Origin: Theobroma cacao | Lineage: Eukaryota; Streptophyta; Magnoliopsida; Malvales; Malvaceae | NCBI RefSeq assembly: GCF_000208745.1 | Contig: NC_030857.1 | Span: 6,958,226-7,022,225, forward strand | Length of the DNA: 64,000 bases | Direction of reading: 5' to 3' | Shown here: in pieces, positions 35,901-49,245 of the stretch | Layout: each line of letters begins with the position of its first letter | Numbering within the stretch: position 1 is the first letter of the stretch | Notes under the pieces: model-generated | Databases searched by the model: none | What the model was told of the DNA's origin: nothing | What the model saw: the letters and a program-made list of their open reading frames with translations, nothing else | Position numbers and translations under genes: made by a program

Positions 35901-38900
35901 GAAAGACATATCAACATTTTAAAAATTAGAATCATCTCAAAATTTGCAACCAAAATGTCATGCTAAGGCGCCATTATTTTATAGGGAAAAATTCTTACCC
36001 TATCTTCAGGAAATGAATTTGAAAAGCAAAATAATTTCCCCTTAAATACAGTTGATGACATCCCATTCTTAAGATTTAGGACTATGGAGCCGCAATGCTG
36101 CTTCTGCCAACCATTATTGGTACTATTTACTGTAGGAGGTACGCCTTGCTTGGATGATCTTACAGTGGCTTCCAAAGACTTGTCACCATTCCTGTTGATT
36201 TTCGTCTTATCATCTAGATTGTCCCCTAAAAATGATGACATTCCAGTTCCAGAGTTTGCAAGAACCGAGGATTTACTTTGATTAGAACTGACCATTCCTA
36301 TCACCGCTCCTTTGACAGACTGTACAGAATCTGTGCAAGCAAGCATGGTTATAAGTTATACAGCATGAAAATCATGAATAACAAAAGCTATTAAGAGCTT
36401 ACTGATGATAACTGTTAATTCAAACAACCCAAAACAAAATTTTCATCTTTTTATGGTAAAGAAATATCAAAAATAACAAAACGCATCCTGCATGAACGTG
36501 AATTCAGGAGAAGATACACACACAGACGACCAACGTGATTGACTTCAGAGATTTAGCAACCTTTAGGAAGTAGTAAGTCATATGCAATGTGCCTCTGTTG
36601 AACAGGGATTTCTTTCTTTTGACGATCACAGTCTTCAAGCCAGTTGCTTTTTACCACATGCATGACACCTGAAGCTGCAAAGCTTCTTACCTCTTTCTTT
36701 TCCCTAACAAGCATGTAAAAGAGAAAGCTTTATGCAAATAGGGAAAGATAGTCCACAAAATCAACATGGTCACTGGATAGCCAATGCAACAAAAGTATCA
36801 TCACACTGAGCCCACGAGATGTTAAAGCATGGCTTGCAAAGCCTGATATAAATAGAACCCAAAGGAGGAAAATTCAATGGAGAAAAGAAAAGAAGAAGAA
36901 ACAAAGAAATAATTTCATAACTTTGTTTGTTAAAAAGAAGAAATACTTACACTTCAGATGGAGTCCCGACAACTATATGTGTCAATTTATCATTGCATGA
37001 CATATACCGGGATCCACCACCTCTACGCACCATCATAACCAGCTTACGCATCTCAGAAGCTTCAAAGCCAACAAGTGAAATTCTACAGTCTGACAAGTAT
37101 AGATCATTGTCTTCCGATTCAGAGTCATTGGCAACACAACCATCAAGCTTTGTTTCATTAGAGGGCTGCAAAGTTGGTGCTTCACCACCATCCTCTTTAA
37201 CAATGACCTGAGCATCTGATACCATAGAAGGGATGTTCTGCGAGAGAGTAGCTTCAAGATCTGGATCTCCCACTCCAGTAGGAGGCACGGTGGACAAATT
37301 AAATTCACTAATCATTGAGGATGTTGCAGACAAAGAACTTCCTCTAAACTTGTCTTGACTATGCTGTGTTGACAAGGAACCACTCACACTTTTCTTTGAA
37401 GATGAACAGCCACCCTGGACAGGATAGGACTCCTCATTAAGACATGCTACCCACCAGGGACAAAAAGGATTATTCACGGTCAGATACAATGTCTATAATC
37501 AGTGATAATACATGGTTGTACAAATAATGTCGAGGATGTCATGAACTCATGAGTGCTAGAACTTAACATTATTAATAACATAAAGCATTACCTCGTCTAG
37601 CAATGGATTGGTCAAACCATTTCCGAACTACAATATGAACGTGGCCCCATCTTCGGGCAACTTTATACTTGTCACCTTCAGGAGCTTACGGAAAGTCAAG
37701 ATCACAAATGAATGACATTCAGAAAGCTAAGAATCAATTTTTCCGCACAGAAGTGGCCATGGATGGTTATTCTGAGATGAGTTCATGATGGAAGTAAAAT
37801 GCTGATTAAAGACTGAGGTGAAATGCATAAACATCAAACAGATGCAACAAAACTACAAACGGCTTGAAAACTGACTAATATTCCTTGAAAAAAATGAGTA
37901 GACGGCTTTATGAAATTTGCATAAATAGATCTAATACTGCATTACTGACTTGAGTATGTTGCTCATGTTCTTATAGAGTGGAAACCAAGAATAAGAAACT
38001 AATAAAATCAATTCTTATGTCTTAAGGGACAATGTCAAGGATATATCACAAATCAAATGTGTGCACTTCTTGGTGAGTTCAGCCGAATATTTTCCACCAT
38101 TTTGTATGATAAGCTTTTCAATCTCCTTTCGCTCATCTGAGAGGTTGAGAATATTAGAATTCAATGATTAAGTTGACTGTCACAAGCAGGGCCAATAGGT
38201 AGCTGACATTACAACCTGCAGGAATTCTGGTAACACAGATAGTCAATCCAGAAAAAGGAAGAACCCTGTATGACTCCTGAGGAACAACACGGTGCTCACC
38301 CCAGCATTGATATAACCAATGAAGAGTAACAATTGGTTTCTTTAAAACATTTAAAGCCCACTGCACAAATAGAAAATAATTAGTGATAGTATCTCATAAA
38401 GTGATGTACAATCTGTGACTTCTTTGTAATAATAGCTTCTCCAAGAAACTCCAAATATAATCAATCTCAAGTCCACAGTCCGATAAACAGGATTTATTCA
38501 AACTCAAATTCAGAACATAATGTCCACAAAACTATAAAGGTGTTACTACAATATTCCACAATGAGAAGAGCCATTTCCTGTTACCACTTTCAGGTGTGTT
38601 TTCAAGCTTTTCCTCCCACATATGTGCAGGGTCCTCCAATATGTGAGCAGACAGGGATATATACCTGTTTACCTTCTCACCTAACTCAAGTTGGAAAAGA
38701 TTTTTGAATAATATTATCATAACTGATTCCACTATGATGTATTCTAAGTTCACAAAACCTACTAGCTTTTAAAAATATTAAAGCCCTAACAGTGAGCTCT
38801 TAAAAGCATCAACCAAGCAATGGATGCACACTTAAACGTGACACATGCAGGCAGGAGAGAGAGGGAGAATTATATTTACAAGCACCAAACCTTATACTTT

Positions 38901-39671
38901 GCAGCTAGAACATTCTTTACAACGACGAAGCTAACATCTAAAGATGCTTTAGTGTGCAATACTCCCCCCATGGCTGTGACTAATTTTTCAATCTTAACCT
39001 GTGACCAATAATCATCATAAGAAACATCAAAATTCGGGTATTAAATAAGTAATTCAACTAGATAAGAGCTTATCAAAAAATAATCAACTAGATAAGAATC
39101 GACTTGTTAACACAAACCCCAGCAATTGCAATACCTTTTCATCCATGTCGAAACCAGATGCTAGTACTTTGAGGCCGTCCATTGCAAGGCAGCAAGTAAA
39201 TCCTTGTTTAGGTAAAGCTCTATTTTCTTTTGCACAGGAAAGCACGCATTGAGGACCTGAGGCCAAATCACAAAAATTTTCACCAATAAATTATCAAGCA
39301 CCGTAATTTTGAAAAAGTCATTGACAACTCGAAATGCACCTAGCAAATTACAGCCTTTGGCTCTGAGATCCTCAAATTTCTCCTGCAAAAAAAAAAAAAG
39401 AAATCGATTAAATAAAATAAAGACATTTAAAAATAATTTCAAATACTTTGTAAAATGAAAATGGCGGGAAACAAAAGGAGATTACGTGATCAATGGAAGA
39501 GATGACGTGGAAGTCATCGGGGCCATTTCGAGAAGGGTCACAACAGAGGAAGACTTGGGCTCCGCTATCCTTGAGAACGCCGTGAAGCTTGTCGAATACT
39601 TCGGGGGGAACGAGGTTACGTGACATGAACACGCTCGATCCCTTGAACGCCTTTGTCTTCAGCATCATCAT
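32908..39671 (-). CDS. MEI1: MEI1/TopBP1-like multi-BRCT protein
   Basis: Nuclear BRCT scaffold protein; the Arabidopsis homologue MEI1 is needed for meiotic DNA repair. Sixteen exons join in phase to 964 aa: 39671-39486, 39382-39340, 39256-39135, 38998-38891, 38360-38216, 38136-38045, 37685-37592, 37446-36951, 36703-36561, 36330-35999, 35084-34917, 34655-34365, 34242-33823, 33597-33512, 33292-33202 and 32985-32908. About six BRCT repeats are visible, with Trp signatures at IVTLHWLYQCW, IVVRKWFDQSI, VVKSNWLEDC, YVSTHWVRSCLE and VTAEWIYECV. Low-complexity Ser-rich linkers separate repeats 3-4 and 4-5. The C terminus carries VVGYEEDLSGRQMLIDRVR. All introns are GT-AG except intron 6, described separately. 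Confidence 0.92.
37686..38044 (-). other. Candidate U12-type AT-AA intron of MEI1
   Basis: Exon 6 ends in phase 0 at ...THLICD (GAT). The intron then begins ATATCCTT, the diagnostic 5' site of the minor spliceosome. Near its end lies GATCTTGACTTT, which keeps the CTTGAC core of the U12 branch site, with the branch A 10 bases from the splice point. Only cleavage after TAA gives an in-frame exon 7 (GCT CCT GAA GGT, APEGDKYKVA). Cutting one base later after AG breaks the frame, and cutting at the nearby AC brings in a TAA stop. Confidence 0.6.
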
Positions 39672-40458
39672 CTTCTTCTTCCTTATCTCTTGAATTTTCT
39701 TTTACGGTTGGTCTATTAAAGAGAGAGTTGAGCAGAGTTAGGTTTTCTGAGACTGCTGGTCCGTTTGAATTTGGGGAAGAAAAGAACTTTTGGGAACGGG
39801 AGAAGGGAAATGGGAAATGGGAAAAAACGCGGGAAGGGTATGAGTTTATATCATGGGCCGAAATGGATTGTTGGTTTGCGCTTTGTTTGTTGTTTTGGGT
39901 CAACAGGACGCTTACTGGGCCCACCCAAGGTTTGGATCCAGGTCTTTCCCTTTATGATAATCCTTTCCTAGCAATCTTCTTCTCCATATTTTAGCAGCGG
40001 AAGATAAAAAGAAGAAAAAAACAAGTCTCCCGCACGATCAATGAGATCTTGGAGTTACTCAATTGATTACGTTTACAAATGATTTAAATTTTAAAGGCAA
40101 AAAGAGAATTTCCGGCGGACAGAGGTGCCAAGAAATCAAGAATTAAAAAAATAAAAATAAAAAAGAGAGTGCCTGACGTCATGCACATACATTTGCGCAA
40201 GAATATTACAGCTTTTTGCTCTCCTATTTAACATGTAACTCTTGAGTGCAAGAGGAAGAACCTTTAATTACAAAAATTGGTAGCAGATAAGGTGACAAAT
40301 CAGTTGGTCAGTGAGAAGGAATGAAGCTCACCATAGAGTTAAGCAATAAATCTAAAAGGGTGAGGAGGAGTAGAGAAGGGAAGAACAAAATAAAAAAGGC
40401 ACTTATCACACGCATTTTTTTTTTTTATGGTGTGAACTCCTAAATGAACTACATGACG
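39672..40458 (-). other. MEI1 upstream region and ubinuclein 3' flank
   Basis: Short spacer between two minus-strand genes. It must hold the MEI1 promoter and 5' leader and the ubinuclein 3' untranslated region. No TATA box is evident and no further coding segment is supported. Confidence 0.5.
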
Positions 40459-43400
40459 TTAGCTTGACTGTTCGAAACCTGTAGCAGTTGGCGGAAGGCT
40501 TGATTTCGGGGGAAGATTTACAGGCTGCTTCGTGGACTTGTGTCTTTCGTCCCCCTGTTGCAGAGGTAGCTTCTCTGGACGGAAATGAGTTTCATCCAAC
40601 TCCATTTCAGGCTTCCTCTTTACCTTTTTCTTTGGCAATGAGCCATCTGCCACCTTCATTTCATCCATGGCATTGCTTGAGATGCCCTTTAACTTATCCT
40701 GTTTTAGTCGGTCCAAACTGGAACCATTTGTTGAGGGACTTGGAGTCCGGACAGCACCTGCTGGTGCACTTGAAACTGACTTATTAGTTGAAGGTATAGC
40801 ATGACTACCAGAATCAGGAGCCAACCTCTCTCGCGAGTGCTGTATCTGAGCACTTGAGGCAGACTCCACTCGAACACTCTCCTCCAGTCTTGGTGCCAAC
40901 ATCTTTTTCCTCCTGATTTTCTCCTGATCCTTTGAAAAAAGACATAATTGAAAATGATAAGCAAACAGCAATTGACATGAGACAAATCAAAGGAAAGAAG
41001 ACACATCTTTGTCTATACACAAATGCAAGACTGCCCTAGATGGGAAATGACAATTAATCAAATAGGAGACCCATTAACAAATATATCACCAAAAATAGAG
41101 AACGTGGGCAAGCAAAACACCCAGCATCCACCTACTATTGGATCATTTGAAACCCTAAGAATAATAACAAACATGCGCTAGGTTGCTTTACTCAAGCAGA
41201 TAACAGAGGTTTTTGTTTGCCAAGCCTAAGGAAGCTTCAAATCTCATAAGTATACCAAAATTGTCAAAGATGGGTTACATCCAGTCTACAGAAGATACAT
41301 AATGAATAGACAGAAGCCCTTGAAAACGTAGACCTTAATGTTCAGAAGAATAAATGAAGGTATATACACCAACACAAGGGCGAACAGCATAGAAGGGATT
41401 TTACATACCTTATGTCTGTTGTACATTGCTCTCCGCCTTTCCTTTGCCCTACAAATTGCACGTTTAATCCCATGGTTGTCCATCAGACCATTTGGCCACA
41501 GCTGTGCAAGCTGACCAGGGAGGGACTCCAAATGTAAGATAATCACGTAACAACAAAAAAAGTAGAAGTATAATTAAGCATTAAGAACAATAAAGAATAG
41601 CTACATCACTAATAAATCAATATAAAGGGTACATGACCAAAACAAGGGACAAAACCTCTGAGTAAGGTAGAAGCGGGAAATGAGCTCAAGTACATCACAA
41701 GATTAAAGCAAATTATTTGAAAAAGAACAATAATGACAATGTAGGATGAATTCTATGGAATTCTTTTGAGGAACAAGAAATTTAAGGCCTGATTTAGTTA
41801 TACAAGAGAAGATGTAATCCAGACGGGAACTGTACAAGGGAAGAATATAAAAGAACAGCAATGACAAGGGAAGGATATAAAAGAGAAATAAGAAAAGACA
41901 GAAGAGAGAAGGTGGGAAGAATAGAAAGAGACAGATCAGTCCCAACTCTCATGCACCCTTCTCATCCAATTGGCAAGACAGTGACCCTATCAAAAACCAT
42001 CAGGAAACAATAACTGCAGAGACATAGTTGGCCACCTTAATGAACACCTAATGCCAGCAATATGAAGATTTTCATTATGACTACAGTAACTGTGGGAGTA
42101 GAGAAAGAAATGATAAGTGCTCAACCTCTATGTAAAGCTTTCTGATTTGTGGACCTGAATCTTCATCCAATCCCTACAACCATTAAACAATAAAAAGCAA
42201 GGATAAGATTCACTAAGAAGAGATTTCCCCAACAAAGATGAAATTTTGTCAAAGGAAGGTCATGCAAGGACATATAATCACATCAACATAGAGGTCATAA
42301 AGATCACAAATCTTGTCCTCCAATGACGTATCCATGCTAAATTTCCTTTTAAGAGCTCTTTCTTCAGTACCAACTTCTTGAAAATCATCAGAAGCTCCGG
42401 CTTGTTGCTCCAATGCCTGAAAGAAGTTTATGCATATTTCATCAAGAGCAGGAAATTTCCTAACTTCTGTTGATAAGATATGGTACTAACTATGAACAAG
42501 ATGAAAGACCATGATCTTGAATACCAAGATGGAGAGAAGTAAAGAGAATAATAGTCAAGGAATCTACAATGAAGAAGTATTTAAACTAAACAATCCACAC
42601 GTAAATAAGGACGGATCCAAAATGAAGTACAACAACATTACGGCAAGAGGGTAAGAAAGGCATATTTTAGCAAAAGTGCAGGCCTATGTGGAAGGGTGTG
42701 GGAAAGAAAATTTTGCCCTTGATCATAAGCAGAACATAATAATGGCTACAATTAATTATAGAGTAAAAAATAAAAATAAAAAGGGTAAGAGACTCTTCAA
42801 TCAGGACAAACTAAGAGAGGAAACAGAAAATGAATTAAATTAAAATCAGAATAGCGTGGGGAAGAGAGAGAGATAATTAAACAAACCTTTGGCTCAAGAG
42901 AAGGAACTTTTGTCTTTATCATCTCAACAACTTCCTTCTTTACCTGTTGAAATCTATCATCTTTTTCTTGCTTTGCTGACAAACCTGTACTAATCATGAT
43001 TTTGAGGTTCCTCTGCATCCATAATATTGCCTCAATATTCATAGATATGTAATTTACAAAGACAATTCAAATTGGTAGAATGACTTTACCATAAGAGAAC
43101 ATGGAGAGCAAACAAGTGGATTTAGTCATGCATAAAAAATAAAAAAGTAAAAAGCCCATATGTTTACATAGATTTGCCCTGTTTTATTCATTCTTTTACC
43201 AGTTGCAAATTTCAAAGCATTAAGATTATAAACCACAGGAATCTCTTCAAAAAGTCAGGAAAAGGTCACATATTTGACAGCCACCAAACAGTCTTAGAAT
43301 AGTAGAATTCTAAAAAAAGGCTTAATAATATATATTTGGATTATAACTACAACCAGAAAATGCTCCACGATCTCACAAATTTGATTGCATTATTCAAACC

Positions 43401-46400
43401 CAAAACATATGCACTGATTTACATTTCAAAGCCACCATAATTGCTCTTAGAATGGTCACAATTAGTCAAATGTATGGTGTACCAACTTTTCTTCATTGGA
43501 CCAAAAGAAACTACATCACATGAATTAAAAGCAAAAGCCATGTCTGTAGAAAAGGGAGATATAACAGAAAGTAATTCTAGACTTAAGAGTTCATTGGCAT
43601 GTTGGCACGCAATCATAACATGATAATATTCCAAGCCCTTTTTCAACGTTATCCAGTAAGAGCAAAAAATTGAAATTGCAATTGAAAATTTGTGGGTGTC
43701 ATACTCATTCATAGACAAGGAAAGATACCTTAAGTGTTCTTAGCTGTATTAAGTGGCCAAGGATACTCATAAGGCGATTTAGTAACTCCTTAGATACTTT
43801 CCCCTGACTTGCCTGCAGCAAATATAAAAATCAAATCAAATCAAATTGAAAAACTTAATCTTTCCCCGAAAGCACCATGCTATTGAAACAAATAGCAAGC
43901 AGAAAATTAGTTCTTTTACAAGGCATAAGCATTAATGAAAGTCTCATACCGCTAATCTAGCAACTTTAGCAAGCTTGAATTTTATTTCTCTAGGCAATCT
44001 CCTCTTAATACCCTGGGATGAATTATCAGCGTCTTGATTTTCCATTGCAGGTGGCCTTGCTGTGATATTATACAAAGGAAGGAAAAAAAATTAATTTAAA
44101 AGAAAATATTCATAATGAAATTGTTCAAGACACATAAACACTTACATTCTGCAACCATCTTCTCTAGCTCCCTAATGGCCTTTTCAAGCATTGAACTTTT
44201 GGGCCTAAGAGTAGAACCATCCCTTTTCTGCATGTGTGAAGATTTCTGCATGATATATTACACATTAGAATCAAAATGAAAACCAATATGATAGCATTAA
44301 CATCTAATGCAAAATCATTGCTCACCTCTTTCTGGTGGGCAATAATTTTGAACATAGTGTTTACTAATATCTTGCACTACAGCCAATTGGTTTTAGGCTT
44401 GATGCCCATCCTAAATTTACTATCTTGCAGCACATGCACAACACACGCACTCAGAAAGAGAGGGCTATGGGGCCCTTGAACTTTCCAGGATTTTTTCAGT
44501 AGTCCATATAATGTTCAAATGAAATTTGAGGGACTATGACAAGTGAACCGAGAACAGATTCAAATGTCTCTATCTCTATCTCTAATAAGAAGTACCAGCA
44601 ATCTTTCCGTCCAAATGGTTGTCATGTAAATCTATGTTAGAGCTTTTTTTACCGTACTACATACACAGTCACCCATCAAACTCATAGTGTGTCAGATATT
44701 GCAGGTCATCATAACCAGAACCCTGTGTTCATGTCAAAATTCAAGCTACTTTATTCAGCTACTAGTTATACTAACAACTTATTAACCTGCCAATGGAAAA
44801 ATGAGAAATGGAACAAATTATCAAAACAAATTTGAAGAAAAAAAAAACAACTCACCGCTGTATGCATAGCATATTTGCCATCAGAAACATTAGTGTCTTG
44901 CAGTTCACGGATGCCATTTTTTTCTCTCAGTCGAACTGATAGTTCAAGCTCATCAACATTACCAATTGGTTTTCCATGTGGGGATTTGGATTGTAAGTAA
45001 GCATTTTTATCATGGTATTTCTGATGCAAAACATCATAGGACCCACTTGCATCTTTCAATTTGTTACTGACAACATTTTTTGACTGCAGAACTCCCATCT
45101 TTGACTTTTCCGTATCCTTCACATCTGCCAAAGGTACAGAAGTATTACCATTTGAAACTTTCAAATATGAAGAAGGATCCAATGCTAGTCTTGTTTCAGA
45201 AGATTTCTTCTTGGAAGAAATACCAGAAACTGATAGTTGATTCTGAGCTTTTACATCCCCATATTGTTCATTTAATGCAGTCAAATTCTGAGAATGATTA
45301 GAATTATTCCTCCCAAGAGATGGTTCAGCCCTCCCCGGAGTCATCTTTGCAGCCTTTACATGTTTATTTGACACACGACCATCATCACTCTCACCAGCAG
45401 GTTTTGCAGCATCTTTTCTTCGCCTTTTCTTGGGCTGCTGGTTCAGTATAACAAGGGGTTCATTTCTTGAAGAAAGAAGGGAAAAAAATAAAAGAAATCA
45501 GTGAAGAGAAATTAGAAGAAATCAACTAATAATGAACTTTCAACATGAAAAAGCATATAATTTGAGAAGCTAAATTAATGATAAATCAAGTACACTAGGT
45601 TTACCCACATTGCAATGAGAAAAGAAACATAAAATAAAATATACTATAAGGTTACTTTAGACAACACAAGCGCCGGGTTCTTGAAAACCACTAGATTGTA
45701 GAGAATTAGAGCAGCATTATTCATGATAACAGGAATTAAAGTTAAAACCCTAACTGTGGATCCCAATTTATTTTGGTCTTCAAGCCAAATTTGTGCCCAT
45801 TTAAGACAAAATAATCATTAAATTAACCTAGCTTGAACTGATAAAAGATGAATGATGGCTTCTAGTATGTCAGAGGATACACATGAATAGCCATCTAAAC
45901 AGAATCATTACTAAAGCTTTGTCACCAACAAATGGAGAAGAAGCAGGAAAGAAACTCACACTCTTTCCAACTTTCCCCTATTAACAAAGAATCCGTCATG
46001 TTTTATTGCTGAATTATCAACTTCAAAATACTCGTCCTGCATAACAAGCAATGAAACAACATTATAAAGCAATAAAACACATTACCGCTCCTTGTTACAA
46101 GAAGAATAGCATCAATATAAATGCTGCAGTACAACCAACATATAAAGGCTAAAAATATAAGTAATCAATCTTAGTACTAACCAGCTCCGCATCATCAATA
46201 AAAGAGTCTTCTGTGTCATATTGATCATCATCTGGAGTTTCATCCAGTTCTTCCTCATCACTGCTATCTTTACCCTGAAAAAGTTTCACTTAACATTATC
46301 ACAGACGATTCAAAGTGCATCTCACAACGCAAACAAAATAAAACATAAAAATACCATGTAAAGACGTTCAATCTTCTCAATAACAGCACTGAATCGATTT

Positions 46401-46974
46401 GGAGGAGGTTCATCTTTGGTTTCTTTTTCTGCCGCTTGTCCCTGGATAATGCCAAGCATGATTAAGAATAGCCGAAAAGGGAAAAAGCAAATTACCAGAT
46501 TTTCCTGCAGTTTCCCGCAGTTTCTAGGCAGCCAAACAATACTGATACATTCAAATATACCAAAAAATACGAAGCACAATTTCTTCATAAAAAAACGCCA
46601 CAAAATGCAAAATCAAGCTTAATGCAAGCATGCATGTAAAATAAATTAATTTTAAAAAATTACGTAACAATGGATATTGAAGAAGCGGCTCTTACAGGGG
46701 CGATGCGAGACTGCAGGTTAGGGTGGGCATTAGGAGGCGGCTCAGGTGCTGACGTCGCCACCGCAACCATGGCTGCAGCGGCAGAAGATCCATTGCCCCG
46801 GTTGGCGTCTTTGACAAGCTTCTTCCACGAAACATACGTGGTCTCACCTGGCCGGAGCTCAACCGTGAAAACTTGCCGGTCACCAGCCTTCATTACCTTC
46901 GGCGCCACCACTCTCGAGGGCTCACCACCACCACCACTACCGGCTCCTCCGCCACCACCACTCTTATCTTCCAT
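40459..46974 (-). CDS. UBN: Ubinuclein (HIRA histone chaperone complex subunit)
   Basis: Ubinuclein/Hpc2 family protein that works with HIRA to deposit histone H3.3 independently of replication. Thirteen exons join in phase to 773 aa: 46974-46696, 46441-46355, 46274-46182, 46036-45960, 45465-44856, 44245-44146, 44059-43950, 43812-43729, 43012-42887, 42416-42282, 42173-42126, 41510-41409 and 40929-40459. The start is ATG at 46974 (MEDKSGGGGG). Features: Gly- and Pro-rich N terminus, conserved FTVELRPGETTYVSWKKL (about 36-53), the Hpc2-related domain with YDTEDSFIDDAELDEYFEVD and KHDGFFVNRGKLE (about 140-178), a Lys-rich nuclear-signal-like KKRRRK, a helical ubinuclein middle domain (about 435-520), and a basic low-complexity tail. 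Arabidopsis has two related genes of about 680-700 aa. Confidence 0.92.
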
Positions 46975-47780
46975 CAAGAACTCCGGGTCGGGTCACCCAA
47001 TTATTATTCCTAGGGTTAATTGAAACGAAAGAATATTCAAGAATCAGTATTAGAAGGCTCTAATTTGAGACCTAGATTGGGGAATTTGATTGGGAAAGAG
47101 AATGAGAAGGGAGTTGCGCGGGATAAAGAAACGTTCCTTTTTTTTTTTTTCAAGGGGGTATTTTTCTTTTTTTTCTTTTTCTTTTTTGGGTTTATTAAGT
47201 GGATTATTAAATATTTTTATTGGTTTTCCGAGTTTAATTTTCTTGCGAATTTCCTTCCCCGAAAAATTTGAAGGAGGAGACGGGAAGGGAAAGGGTCGGG
47301 TTTCATTCAGATGACACGCGAGACTCTGGATCCGTTTAAAATTGACCCCGGTTAAAGCCTCAACCTGTGGTTCCATTTTCTAGGACCAGGGCTTTGATTC
47401 AAATGGTCCAGATGCGTGGATTAGAGCCTATAGCCACTGCCACTGGCTTGGTTGGGAGGCCATTGAGATTGCGTGCATTGGTACTGTAAACTTTGATCGT
47501 ACTTGTGTTATTTTGGTCAAAAACCGAACTTAACTCTTTTGTAAAAATGAAAAAGAAAAATTAAAATTTATCTATCATTCTACAAGAACAAAAAACAATG
47601 GGTAGAACCCATCACAACATATTCTTTCCCTCACGCATAGACAATGGTGAGTTGGTAATTACCTGCCGTGGAGCGTAAGCTGCCTAACAACTACTACTGC
47701 TACTACTTTAGATGAGGAGAATGTCCATGAACTCTTAACGGCCCATTAGCTGCAGCTGCAGCTGCTGCTTCTACTGCTGG
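46975..47780. other. Ubinuclein promoter region and spacer
   Basis: Upstream region of ubinuclein, with T-runs near 47140-47190. Open frames at 47020-47376 are low-complexity and not convincing. A CAG/CTG-like repeat AGCTGCAGCTGCAGCTGCTG sits near 47751-47770. Confidence 0.45.
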
Positions 47781-48315
47781 TGTTGCTTGTGGAGAAGCAA
47801 GAGCTTAGCATCCATGAGCATGAAATGCTTCTTTTGACAGAGACGTTGTCAAGACTCTTTTATCATCTCAAACAAAGAGACTATAATGCCATATAACATG
47901 CAAAGGAATCTGAATTCGAGTCACAGGAATTATATACAAGCCACTATTGCAAGCAGCACCACCTTCGAGCACACATATGTTCATGAGCCTGCAGCACAAC
48001 AATCAACAGATGACTCACGCTCAACAAAGAATGCAGATGACACGAGCTCAACGCAGAATGCAGATGACATTCCAACTATATATGACGGCAGAAGAAGCAC
48101 GAAATGATTTTTAAACAACAAGAAAGATTCAAAGACAATGGACATACACAACAAAATCGTCAGGTGTGCAATAGTTGAGCTGAAAATTAAGGAAGTACTA
48201 TTATATAAACGGAAGCGAAGAATCAGTTCTACACTCAATCGAATAAGAACATATACATAACTTCTTTACACTGTCTTCTTATTCCTTTCTTTTCTTTTCT
48301 GCTTCTTTTCCAACA
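47781..48315 (+). repeat. Probable LTR of a second copia element
   Basis: A 535-bp block bounded by TGTTG on the left and CAACA on the right, followed at once by TGTTATCAGACC (48316-48327), which matches the plant copia primer-binding site at 10 of 12 bases. TATATAAA at 48202-48209 would be the promoter box. Near-tandem copies of a GCAGATGAC-containing 27-30 bp unit lie at 48003-48070. The left border is inferred from the terminal inverted pentamer only. Confidence 0.5.
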
Positions 48316-49245
48316 TGTTATCAGACCCATGGCTCTCTCTCTCTCAAAATATCCTTATGTCTCTCTACTCTCAATGATGGAATTTTTTGTACACAGATTA
48401 TGGGGCTTCTTAAAAGTCAGCATATGTTAGGCTTCATCGATTGGAGACATCGATCTCGACCTCTTGTCAACTTCCAAAATACAAATCCAGACAAGCTTGG
48501 AAGAAATCAGATGTCCCTTCTTCGGGATGGAATTCTGGCACCCTATAGTGGTTTGTTAGAAGAGTTTTAATTACTTACTGGAAAGCCTCCAAACCCTTAG
48601 GAAACACACCTTTTTCATCTCAGACTATATTAGAAATTTTAAGAGTGTTTGTGATGATTTAGTTGTCGTTGGCAAGCTAGCTGGAGATCAAACAAAAATC
48701 TTTTAACTACTTCCAGGACTTGGACAAGGTTATGAAGCCTTTGTTACAACAATGTTGAAACCTCCCACACCTTCTTTTCGATAAGTCATTACACGAGACA
48801 ATGGAATAAGTGAACACTTTCTGATAGTTTCGGCTCACTTAATTAATTAAAACATGGCTTTTGTAAGCCAAAGATAAAGAGGAGGCACACTTTTGAATCA
48901 AAGAAGCAAATAGAATCTACCTGGATTTTCTTCCCAAGGTAGAGGTTTTCTACAAACAAATGCCACATCTTCCAAATTGCCAAGCCTAATATGATTGCTG
49001 TTGCTGTTGGAAACAGACCTAGTACAAAACATGATCAAGTATCACCTATGTTCTGTCATATATGCAATGAATCAAGACACATTGCCCTCAATCGTTGGCA
49101 AAAGATGATTGAATCTCTAGCAATCTAATTCGACACCTCAAGCACTGGCAACATTTACCATTGCAGAAACACATGATGGCACTTGGCATCCTCACATGGG
49201 AGCTACTTCACACCTAACCGCAGATGCAGGTAAACTCTTTAACAC
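48316..49245 (+). pseudogene. Decayed copia gag and protease fragment
   Basis: After the primer-site-like sequence the plus strand keeps scattered copia-type protein similarity: gag around 48620-48790 (ISDYIRNFKSVCDDLVV, LLPGLGQGYEAFVTTML), a zinc knuckle CHICNESRHIALNRW near 49053-49097 whose last Cys is Arg, and a protease region WHPHMGATSHLT near 49180-49215 where the family has Asp-Thr-Gly. Stops and frame changes are frequent, and integrase and reverse transcriptase are absent. It appears truncated at about 49245. Confidence 0.7.

Noticed and set aside
47020..47376. Overlapping open frames on both strands upstream of ubinuclein
   Set aside because: Composition is poly-Phe/poly-Lys from T-runs; no domain resemblance.
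48003..48070. Two copies of a 27-30 bp GCAGATGAC unit considered as a CRISPR-like or minisatellite array
   Set aside because: Only two or three imperfect copies inside a probable LTR of a nuclear plant genome.
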